In this document: in pieces, positions 37,293 through 44,725 of the stretch
How the letters are laid out: the number at the start of each line of letters is the position of its first letter
Position numbering within the stretch: position 1 is the stretch's first letter
Assembly: GCA_006503475.1 (NCBI GenBank)
Contig: RSEH01000125.1
Coordinates: forward strand, 1-64,000
DNA from: Stentor roeselii
Taxonomy: Eukaryota > Ciliophora > Heterotrichea > Heterotrichida > Stentoridae
DNA length: 64,000 bases
Reading direction: 5' to 3'
The notes under the pieces: model-generated
Databases searched by the model: none
What the model was told of the DNA's origin: nothing
The model's input: the letters and a program-made list of their open reading frames with translations, nothing else
Made by a program: the position numbers and the translations under genes

Positions 37293-38477
37293 TTATGATT
37301 TATAAGTCATTTTCCTATCATAAATTCTCTGAAGAATTTCCAAAACGATATCAAAAGATTTAGATATCATAAAATACTTACTCGAATAATCTTGCATCGC
37401 TCTGCTTTTGGGAACATGCTGAAAGACCAACTTCAAAAAATGATTTTCCAGTCTTTCCGATAAAATAAAATCAATATCACTAGGAAGTAAACTTTTAAAT
37501 TTCAAAAATCGATAATCCCTATTCAAAAGTCTATTAAAACTGACTTCTAAAGATTCCAGAGCAGGGTCAGTAGGTGCTTGTAAAACAACAGTAAAAGTCT
37601 CTAAACAAATCACAACATTAACAACATCTTCATGATCAAAGCTATCAAATCCATACAAAATCCTATCCTTGTAGCAATCTCGTTCAGTCACTCCATTCCA
37701 AACCAAAACTTTCAAATTCTGATAAAATCCCGTCATTCCTTTCACATTTTTCATTACTTTCGGCGGAACTGAGTGAATATTAAAACAATCTCTTAATTCA
37801 AAAGGTTCTCCTGATAAAACCAAAGAGCCTTCAGGGATGTCTTGGCCTTCGATTCTTTTAACAACACAAAAATATCCAGAAAACCAGTATTTCGCTTTTC
37901 CACTTTTGCTAAATTTTGACCTGAACCTGCTGAAAAAGTGAAAAAGATTCGCACTTTCTTGACTTTTCATGCGAAAATAAACACCTTTTGTCAAGTCTAC
38001 TTTTTCAGAAAGCCTGATTAAATCTCACCCTTTAACTCTGCAGATCGCACTGGTCTGTAAGTCGCATTCTTGAATTTTAAGCCATTTTTCATCGAAACCT
38101 TCAAAAACTAACTTTTTCATCTCTTTTTCATCATTTTCTCTCAGATTTCTCATGTTTTGATCAAGAATCTTTTTGATTTCCTCTAAGTTTTTCAAGAGTT
38201 CTAAACGAATCGACTCGAAATCGCTTTCTGGAAGAAAAATCATCAAGTTTTTAACGAGTCTTGCCAGGTATCGTCGATGACATAGTCGACTTTTAAATAC
38301 ATCTTTGAAAACTTTAACCATCCAAGCGACGTCTTGATCTTTAACCTGAATCGAACTAATAACTTTCAAAGGATCATTCGTGATAAAAGCATCATCTTCC
38401 CTCACTATTTTCTTCGTATTCGAGTCAATAAAAAAATCATCTAAAATTTGAACAACAGCTAAAAATTTTTGAATCAT
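37293..38477 (-). CDS. unknown 389-aa protein, one 15-nt intron
   Basis: Two exons (38477-38029 and 38013-37293) fuse in frame when 38014-38028, which holds a TGA, is removed. No known domain. The first half is helical (VKNLMIFLPESDFESIRLEL). The second has mixed beta segments (KYWFSGYFCVVKRIEGQDIP; DVVNVVICLETFTVVLQAPT). No TM helix. Start MIQKFLAVVQ at 38477 was chosen because the facing gene begins 7 bp away; the frame stays open further upstream but would overlap that gene. Confidence 0.8.
38014..38028 (-). other. 15-nt intron
   Basis: On the minus strand GTGAGATTTAATCAG, phase 2, A at position 10, in-frame TGA. This TGA could be mistaken for a Trp codon; the intron fit explains it better. 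Confidence 0.88.
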
Positions 38478-38484
38478 TATTAAA
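38478..38484. promoter_or_regulatory. 7-bp spacer between two divergent start codons
   Basis: Plus strand CAT-TATTAAA-ATG: the spacer reads TATTAAA towards one gene and TTTAATA towards the other. This is the shortest divergent spacing in the window. A conventional promoter cannot fit, so core elements must overlap coding sequence or one start must be internal. Confidence 0.65.
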
Positions 38485-39729
38485 ATGGGATGTTCAGGTT
38501 CATTTGCAAGTCCACCTCTCGACTCCTGCTCAAGTCGTGAAGAAAAAATAATGAAAACCGTTGAAAGCAGTCTTCCATTCAGCTTGAAACCAGTTCGAGA
38601 GCAAGTCAACACCTTTCGACTTAACTCACTTTCAGGTCAGTTGACGGAGCTTCAACTCACTCGAGCCTTTAACGACTTGTCCTGGAGTTCTTTTTTAACT
38701 TCCAAGTCTTCTAACCTTCAATCTCTGTTAAAGCAACTTTCAACAAACGGAAAAACTCCAGTTTTCCACCTTTGTTATCTGAGCATCCTTCTAGGCAAAG
38801 GCAGTCTCAACACGAAAGCAGAGGTTTTCTTTCATCTTGTTGATTCAGAAGCGAAAGGACAACTTAATGAGAAGCAATTGTTTAACTCTTTAAAGACTCT
38901 CTTCGAACTCTCAACAATTAACCTTCCAAAGCTCGCAGTTCATTCTAGACAACTGACAGAAAATGAATATGAATCATTTTTACTGAAATTTCAAGGAAAA
39001 CTCACTTCTGTGCTTTTTAGCATTTGTGATGAAATCTTGAAGAAAAAACTTGAAATCGACTTGTCTGATTTTTTGAAATCTTGTAAAAATCTGAAACTTT
39101 TTCCTTATTTTTTTGAACCTCAGGCGATTCGCTTTTGTTTGATCAACGCCCAGATGACGGAATCTGAAGAGAATTACTTGAAAAATAGTGAAAGTGCTGA
39201 TAGCTCGAAAGGCTTTGTTGATGGACTTGAAGGGAATTTTCAAGGAAGTGGCTGTGAAAATGATTTGAAAGCGATTGTGGAAAATGACTCGCCGACTTTG
39301 GACTATACCAGTTCTGACTCGAGTCTTGATGAAATTCTTGAAAAACCAAAGAAAGTGAATAAAAAGAAACCGTTTGTAGAACTCAAAGCTCTGAAACCTC
39401 CTCGACCTGGAAAACATTTCAAGTTGTCTGAACCCAACTCGCCTTGTGTCAAAAGTCAGGAAGAAGGGAAAGGCTCGGGTAGGGAAAGATGGAAAAATAA
39501 TGGAGAAACTAAAACTATTAAAAAGGTCAGGTGTAGCTCTGCTGGAAGAAATAATACTCAGGTTGTTTTGAATTATCAGGTTAATGGCAAAATCGTTGAA
39601 ATTGAACTTGCGGAAAATGAAGATCCGATCAAAGTTGCTCATAATTTTTCTGTCAAAAATCAGTTGTCTAAGAGGGAAAGGAATAATATTGCTTTAATGC
39701 TGACAAGGCTTCAAAAGAGTAAGTGTTAA
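38485..39729 (+). CDS. N-myristoylated protein with EF-hand-like region
   Basis: 414 aa. MGCSGS fits myristoylation (Gly2, Ser6) with Cys3 for palmitoylation. Residues ~90-200 look like degenerate EF-hands in a calcineurin B/NCS-like arrangement (VFFHLVDSEAKGQLNEKQLF), but the calcium loop lacks the full acidic set. A Ser/Lys-rich linker (~240-350) follows. The end (VEIELAENEDPIKVAHNFSV) looks like a small ubiquitin-like or lipid-facing module. Probably a membrane-attached adaptor; the function is not established. Confidence 0.8.
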   Translation: MGCSGSFASPPLDSCSSREEKIMKTVESSLPFSLKPVREQVNTFRLNSLSGQLTELQLTRAFNDLSWSSFLTSKSSNLQSLLKQLSTNGKTPVFHLCYLSILLGKGSLNTKAEVFFHLVDSEAKGQLNEKQLFNSLKTLFELSTINLPKLAVHSRQLTENEYESFLLKFQGKLTSVLFSICDEILKKKLEIDLSDFLKSCKNLKLFPYFFEPQAIRFCLINAQMTESEENYLKNSESADSSKGFVDGLEGNFQGSGCENDLKAIVENDSPTLDYTSSDSSLDEILEKPKKVNKKKPFVELKALKPPRPGKHFKLSEPNSPCVKSQEEGKGSGRERWKNNGETKTIKKVRCSSAGRNNTQVVLNYQVNGKIVEIELAENEDPIKVAHNFSVKNQLSKRERNNIALMLTRLQKSKC

Positions 39730-39962
39730 TTTAATTTAGTATAACTTAAAAGATTGAAAGAAGACTTTATAGAAATCGAAAATTTCTAAAATATTAAAAT
39801 GAAAAAAAATCATTGAAAAATTGAAAAAATCAGAAGGTTTCTAAAGTTTTACACAAAAAACTCAAAATTCTGTTGTTTTCATCTGGAAAATTATGAAAAT
39901 CTTTAAAAATTATTTGGAATTATAACCGAATTTAAAGTATTCTCTTGAAGTCCATTTATTTA

Positions 39963-40421
39963 ATGGAAATGATGGAATCTATAAAGATGAAAGAAATCAA
40001 AAATCAGAAACTTCCAGGAGTTAATGACCCAATCGTCTCGGAAGGCTACAAACGGCACAAATGTCCTAACTGCACATTGGCCTTCAAATATTTCTCAGAC
40101 CTTCGCAGCCATCTTTTGATTGGCACCTCGAAAATTCACGCATGTCCTGAGTGCGACCAATATTTTTCATCATTGAAAGGAATGAAGCAGCATTTCGGGA
40201 AAGTACATCAAAAGACTAGGTCTTCTCGTTGTCACCTGTGCAAGAGGAAATACTGCAACAAGTATTCCCTCAAAAATCATGTTGTACAGGTTCATTCAGG
40301 TCTGGGCCGAGTGATGTGCCCAGATTGTGATAAAGATTATTATAATCAGTATTCACTGATAAGACATTCTCAGTCTTGCCGAGGAAGAGTTAAATTGGAA
40401 GTGATTGACGAGTTGATTTAA
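39963..40421 (+). CDS. C2H2 zinc-finger protein, 152 aa
   Basis: Four adjacent fingers. The first starts CPNCTLAFKYFSDLRSH and ends with His in KIHACPE; then CPECDQYFSSLKGMKQH and CHLCKRKYCNKYSLKNH. The last, CPDCDKDYYNQYSLIRH, ends in Cys. Likely a nucleic-acid-binding regulator; linkers are not the TGEKP type, so DNA or RNA binding cannot be told apart. I take ATG 39963; upstream TTG codons in frame are less likely. It follows 233 bp of A/T-rich DNA with no gene. Confidence 0.82.
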   Translation: MEMMESIKMKEIKNQKLPGVNDPIVSEGYKRHKCPNCTLAFKYFSDLRSHLLIGTSKIHACPECDQYFSSLKGMKQHFGKVHQKTRSSRCHLCKRKYCNKYSLKNHVVQVHSGLGRVMCPDCDKDYYNQYSLIRHSQSCRGRVKLEVIDELI

Positions 40422-40543
40422 TCAATATGGTTGATATCTTCTAATAAAATACGCTTAAAACAATGATTATTTTCATAAAAACAACACTAAGTTCTTGGAT
40501 GTCAAATAAGGAAACATTAAAAAAATCCTGATAATTTTTATTT

Positions 40544-40680
40544 AAAGTCTTTGATTTTCCTTTAAAAAGTCTTCAATTTTTCATCAAAAAGTCTTCAATT
40601 TTTCATTAAAAAACTTCGGTTTTTCTTTAAAAACTTCGGTTTTTCTTTACAAATCTTCGGTTTTTCTTTAAAAAGTCTTT
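40544..40680. repeat. minisatellite, about seven 20-22-bp units
   Basis: Units follow AAAAGTCTTCAATTTTTCAT and AAAACTTCGGTTTTTCTTTA. Three sub-types occur in order (CTTTGATTTTCC, CTTCAATTTTTC, CTTCGGTTTTTC), each next to its own kind, as expected from local slippage or unequal crossover. Confidence 0.88.
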
Positions 40681-40761
40681 GGGAGTGTTATGGTAATATC
40701 TGCTTTTTGCCTTCAAAATATTCATATCACCATTTTCAAAATCCCTAAAAATTCGATATAA

Positions 40762-40911
40762 AAAATAAATGGAAACTTGAAGGACCTATCTCTGAGCACC
40801 TTCCCAAAAGTCGATACGAAGCGATTTAATCATTTATCAATTCATACCAAAAGAAAAGTCAACCTCGCAAACCGAAGTGAATCAATTGAAAGCTCATTCA
40901 AGTCTCCTTAA
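40762..40911 (+). pseudogene. possible coding remnant without start codon
   Basis: Between two stops, 49 codons read like a real C-terminus (DLSLSTFPKVDTKRFNHLSI, then HTKRKVNLANRSESIESS). An ATG in a typical start context (ATAAAAAATAAATG, 40769) is 1 base out of frame and soon meets TGA. It could be a decayed gene end, a sequencing slip or a gene with an unseen intron. No 15-nt intron fits. Confidence 0.3.
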
Positions 40912-40976
40912 AATAACCCTAATTATCTAATATACAAACAAATAAACCCTCATTAAGACAATCGATGATCCTCTAG

Positions 40977-41069
40977 TGTTGAGAGAAACAACAAAAAAGC
41001 TTGCTTTGAGTCTTTTTGTCATCCAGATGTTGAGAGAAACAACAAAAAGCTGTTAAGTCTTTGTCATCC
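40977..41069. repeat. direct repeat, 48 and 42 bp
   Basis: Copies 40977-41024 and 41028-41069 both start TGTTGAGAGAAACAACAAAA and end GTCATCC, with small indels between. Only 3 bp separates them. Confidence 0.88.
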
Positions 41070-41490
41070 TAATCTTTAATATCAAATAAAGCTCTTCATA
41101 TGCACTTTTAAAGACTTATACAACCTGCCAATGTTGAAATTCAAGTCCAAGACTTCCTTTATTCTAGTCCAAGCCTTGCCGTTGGGTGCTCATCACGGCA
41201 AGATTCCATTTTTCTCTGTAAAAAATAATCAAGAAGACCCAGGGGGTGCCTTTAAGCCATTTTTTCCTATCAAGGGGTTCAAATCTTTTCTTTTTTACTA
41301 TAAAAGCGGCTTGAAAATGAAGAACTTAGAAATGATTATGGCCCGGTAGAGATTCACCTCCATCAGATATTCACAAACCTCATCAATTAAAACTGATTGA
41401 TTAAGAAAACGATTCCAGTTGTTATTTGAATGAACCATTGTTTCTTTTCCTTGTTTGTTTTGAGTCGTTTTTGAATTTTAATTAATTTAA

Positions 41491-41583
41491 AGTTTTCAAG
41501 ACAAGGTTGAAGATTGGATGATTGACCTACAAGACGGTGAGCTGAAGATTGTCTCTGGAGAGCCTGTCGAGGATAGATTTTAA
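41491..41583 (+). pseudogene. possible coding remnant (orphan C-terminus)
   Basis: Thirty open codons before TAA read SFQDKVEDWMIDLQDGELKI and end VSGEPVEDRF, with codon use like real genes. The only ATG gives 21 aa. No 15-nt intron joins it to upstream coding. It may be the end of a lost gene. Confidence 0.25.
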
Positions 41584-41774
41584 TGAAACTTAATACTAAT
41601 AACTAATTTATATTAACTAATTCGACTTGGAATGGAAAATTTTTAGTTTTTAGAGAAGGGTTGAAGTTTTTTTAGGATTGATTTGAAGAACTTTGATGGA
41701 ATTTTTTAATTTTCATGATAAGTACAGGTGATTATCAAGGGAATCTCTCAGGACTTACTAGTTCAGCTATATAA

Positions 41775-42209
41775 ATGGAAACATCTACTAAACCTGCTTA
41801 TAAATGTTCTTTTCTACTTAAACTAACCTGCATCCTTCTTGGTTTTTCAATCAGTATCCTAGGAATCTACAAATACGCAACATACTCCATTTCAGACCCT
41901 ATCGAAGCAATAATTCCCTTATACCTAATGTAAATTTTATTTAGAATTTTCGGAATCTTCATGATTCTAGCAGAATTTAGTATAACTTGCTTAATTTCCA
42001 ACATTCTCTTCTTAAAGTCTTTATACGGAAAAGGTCTTTTCTTGATTTTGTACTTTTAATATAGCGTAGGTTCTCTTTGTCTGGACCTGGACATTTTTTC
42101 AATCCTCGTCGGAAGTCTTGCAGTGATTCTTGGAGTCCTCTTCGCTTTTCTCAACAAGAAACTTTTGAAGCCAAAAGAAAGAAATGTGGAACTTCAAAAC
42201 GTAGCTTAA
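41775..42209 (+). CDS. COPI-associated/Tvp15-like four-TM protein, two 15-nt introns
   Basis: Exons 41775-41929, 41945-42049 and 42065-42209 give 134 aa. Four hydrophobic helices: LTCILLGFSISILGIYKY, IIPLYLIIFGIFMILAEF, GKGLFLIFVGSLCLD and FSILVGSLAVILGVLFAFL. A Lys-rich cytosolic tail follows (NKKLLKPKERN). The GKG-(F/Y)-hhhVGSL-hLD segment is typical of the COPI-associated protein family (yeast Tvp15/Tvp18 relatives) of Golgi vesicles. A paralogue-like protein lies at 49495-50034. It ends 11 bp before the next ATG on the same strand. Start context is TATAAATG. Confidence 0.8.
41930..41944 (+). other. 15-nt intron
   Basis: GTAAATTTTATTTAG, phase 2, A at position 10, in-frame TAA. It splits the second TM helix. 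Confidence 0.9.
42050..42064 (+). other. 15-nt intron
   Basis: GTACTTTTAATATAG, phase 2, A at position 10, in-frame TAA. Removal restores LFLIFVGSLCLD. Confidence 0.88.
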
Positions 42210-42220
42210 TAACTATTAAA

Positions 42221-43576
42221 ATGAATCACCTTTTTCTTTATTTTCTGACAGTAATTCAAGTATACTGCGAGTTTATGGATCATATTTATGCTGGTACCTG
42301 GAAATCTAGCTTGAATATCGACACTCTAGGGTGTAAATCAGGGAAAATGATCATTAGACCCTATAAAAGTGATGAGGGAGATGAATTCATATCGATACTT
42401 CTGGAGTCTTCTAGGTCTTCGAATGAGTTCTTTTTTATTCAAACAGCTACTAAAGTTTCGGGATCGATATACCTGCATAACACAAGCTCAAGTTTTCACA
42501 CCCAAAGTTCCAAATCATCACTGCAAACGACCTTAAACTGCACTTTAAAGTCTCACAAGGCCTCCTGCACCTTATCCACTCTAACCTCGCCTCTCTCATT
42601 CACAGCAATTGGAAAAAAGTTAAAAAGAAACGAGCTTCAAGAGCCAATAGTGAGCTACAGCTTCATAATATCCTGCGTGTCAATATCATTAATCCTCGCT
42701 TTTTCAAAGCACACTCAAGACTGCGTGGCATCAGAAAGAGTAGCTCAAAAGACATCCTTAGAATTTCTTATCTTTCAAAGCGCAATCGATTTTTGGTACA
42801 GTGCCTGGCACCTTTACTTATCGTTTAATTATTACCTTGCCCACGAGTATTTAATTCTCGCAGGTTTCATGACTTTCGCGGTGTACCTCGTGATTCACGG
42901 AAGACTTTTAATGACTGTTTGGAAGGCGCAGAACCCGGGATATGCACAGGACGGACTTGTTTTATTTGAAATTCGATTCGCGGTGTTTGAAGGGTTTTGG
43001 CTTATTTTTATCATGAGCTTCATCCCTGCCTTTGTTTTGATGAGGGACTTGAAGATGGTCATTGTTTTGATCAGTCATAATTACTTGCCTTTGATTTATA
43101 AGTCTGCAAGGTATGGGTATCGACATGCTATTAGAACTAATGTTATTCTTACTATTACTGTTGCTAGACTGGTGCTTATTTTTTATCTTTTTGCTATTCC
43201 TCATGAGTTTATGGGAGGGAAAAGTGATTTTAAGGCTTGCTTTTGGGTTTTTGTTTATTTTTTTGTACAGGTTGCGGTTGTTTTAATGCAGAATAGAAAT
43301 CCGAAGTTTTTTTTACCACGATGTTGTAGGACTGATGAGTACTCGTATTTGAGAGATGAGGAGTTTGAGAAGGAACAGGATAAATGTGAGTGTACTATTT
43401 GTATGACTGAACTTAACTTGGCTGGGAGAGATAATGGTGAAGTCTTTAACTTTTCTAAAACCTGGCACACACCTTGCAAGCACATGTTTCATGAAGACTG
43501 CTTAAAGACCTGGATGAGTATAAAGATGGAATGTCCAACTTGTAGGAGTCAGCTTCCTTTCACTGAAGATTTTTAG
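42221..43576 (+). CDS. membrane RING-H2 E3 ubiquitin ligase (Tul1-like layout)
   Basis: 451 aa. An N-terminal signal peptide (MNHLFLYFLTVIQVYCEF) leads a luminal beta-rich domain of ~120 residues. A multi-TM block follows (SFIISCVSISLILAF; YLILAGFMTFAVYLVIHG; FWLIFIMSFIPAFVLM; VILTITVARLVLIFYLF; FWVFVYFFVQVAVVLM). The cytosolic C-terminus is a RING-H2: CTICMTEL, then HTPCKHMFHEDCLKTW and CPTC. The signal-luminal-7TM-RING order matches Golgi/ER Tul1/Dsc1 ligases in protein quality control. I chose ATG 42221 since it begins the signal peptide and sits 11 bp after the previous stop; upstream in-frame codons belong to that gene. Confidence 0.85.
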   Translation: MNHLFLYFLTVIQVYCEFMDHIYAGTWKSSLNIDTLGCKSGKMIIRPYKSDEGDEFISILLESSRSSNEFFFIQTATKVSGSIYLHNTSSSFHTQSSKSSLQTTLNCTLKSHKASCTLSTLTSPLSFTAIGKKLKRNELQEPIVSYSFIISCVSISLILAFSKHTQDCVASERVAQKTSLEFLIFQSAIDFWYSAWHLYLSFNYYLAHEYLILAGFMTFAVYLVIHGRLLMTVWKAQNPGYAQDGLVLFEIRFAVFEGFWLIFIMSFIPAFVLMRDLKMVIVLISHNYLPLIYKSARYGYRHAIRTNVILTITVARLVLIFYLFAIPHEFMGGKSDFKACFWVFVYFFVQVAVVLMQNRNPKFFLPRCCRTDEYSYLRDEEFEKEQDKCECTICMTELNLAGRDNGEVFNFSKTWHTPCKHMFHEDCLKTWMSIKMECPTCRSQLPFTEDF

Positions 43577-43834
43577 ACGTATCTTGATGAAATAACTAAA
43601 TTTAACTAAATCTGCATCAAAACATCTAAAATAGATAAAACATCAAAATTCCTAAACCTAAAAACAAATCAATCTTTTTTCACAACAAAAATAATTCCCA
43701 CACAAAAAAGCCCTAAACTTTCAATCAACATTTAAAACAATCCTAAAAGCCTAACATTCTCCATCTAAAAAACCCTATCACTAAAATCCTCTCAACAAAA
43801 TTTTTCCATTCCAATATAAATTCAGTTAAAATTA

Positions 43835-44725
43835 ATGAACGAAGAAACAAGTGAATTCAAAGGGTAAACTAAATTCAGAACCGAAGAATACACAAGTCAA
43901 AACATCGACAAAACAATCCGAAAATACGACTCAAACCTTAAAGTTTCTCGAGACATGTTCAAAAGCTACGACCTCGACCTTCGCCCCTGGACGACTCCCC
44001 GTCCTACGCCGATGGACCCTCCCGTTTACGACAGGTTATTTCAAGACTTCAACCGTCGTCAAGAGGCTAAAAAGCGTTTAATATCAATAATCGACCTGAA
44101 AGAAAAATCGGATCATCAAATTTCTCTTCAAATGAGTAGATCAAGTAGATCATTTAGAAGAAGTCTCAGTAAACCTGAAGTCAACTCCATGGTCCAAAGA
44201 TTTAACGACTACCTTCAAAGAAAACTCTTGAAAATCGAGAAGAAAAGAAAGGAAATGGCTGAAAGTCAAGAAATTTTTTTTAAGGAATTTATTCATTCGA
44301 AGAAAAATTGTAAAACTGACCCTGAAGCTTTTAAAAGACTCACAGCGCCGAAGGTTTTAAAGAAAAATGAAGAGGTTAAGATACAGAAGAAGACTTTTTC
44401 TATTAAAGAAGCTATTGAAAGTGGAAAAAGACTCATGAAATGTCAGAGAAAAGTTGTGAGTGAAACTTTGTCATTTACTCCTTCCCCTGTTAGGATGAAA
44501 AGAAATTTGAAGGAGGAAAGACTTACGATTTCACCGAAAAAAGAAAGCAGGTTGACTGTTAGTAAGAAAAATATCGAGGAAGTGTTTAGAAGGTGTAAAA
44601 ATAAAGCTATGTTGATGAGTTTCATTGCGAAAAATCCTGCACAAGATAATGGTAAGGAAATATTGAAAGATCTTGAGGCTTTTCGATGTTCTTTTCTGAA
44701 GAAACAGCATCAGAATGGGAAATAA
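43835..44725 (+). CDS. basic coiled-coil protein, unknown, one 15-nt intron
   Basis: Exon 1 (43835-43863) encodes only ~9.7 codons, MNEETSEFK; removal of 43864-43878 joins it in frame to the main exon (291 aa). The N-terminus has VSRDMFKSYDLDLRPWTTPR and PPVYDRLFQDFNRRQEAKKR, a layout common in ciliate axonemal or cortical proteins. A coiled coil (VNSMVQRFNDYLQRKLLKIE) and a Lys-rich tail follow. No enzyme domain. The upstream ~250 bp is strikingly G-poor on this strand. Confidence 0.82.
43864..43878 (+). other. 15-nt intron
   Basis: GTAAACTAAATTCAG, phase 2, A at position 10, in-frame TAA. It lies 29 nt after the ATG. Confidence 0.85.

Larger units (their letters stand above)
40422..41774. 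other. 1.35-kb gene-poor region with repeats and coding-like remnants
   Basis: Contains a minisatellite (40544-40680), a 48/42-bp direct repeat (40977-41069) and two short coding-like frames without a proper start (40762-40911, 41491-41583). A 72-codon ATG frame at 41131-41349 has no recognisable similarity and is left uncalled. Right end is the upstream region of the gene at 41775. Confidence 0.6.

Noticed and set aside
38025-38027. TGA read as tryptophan (Blepharisma-like code)
   Set aside because: The only in-gene TGA that joins two frames lies inside a perfect 15-nt intron, Trp is written TGG everywhere, and three genes end at TGA at natural protein ends.
41131-41349. 72-codon ATG frame in the repeat-rich region
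   Set aside because: No domain, weak codon signal, no intron link to neighbours; could be chance.
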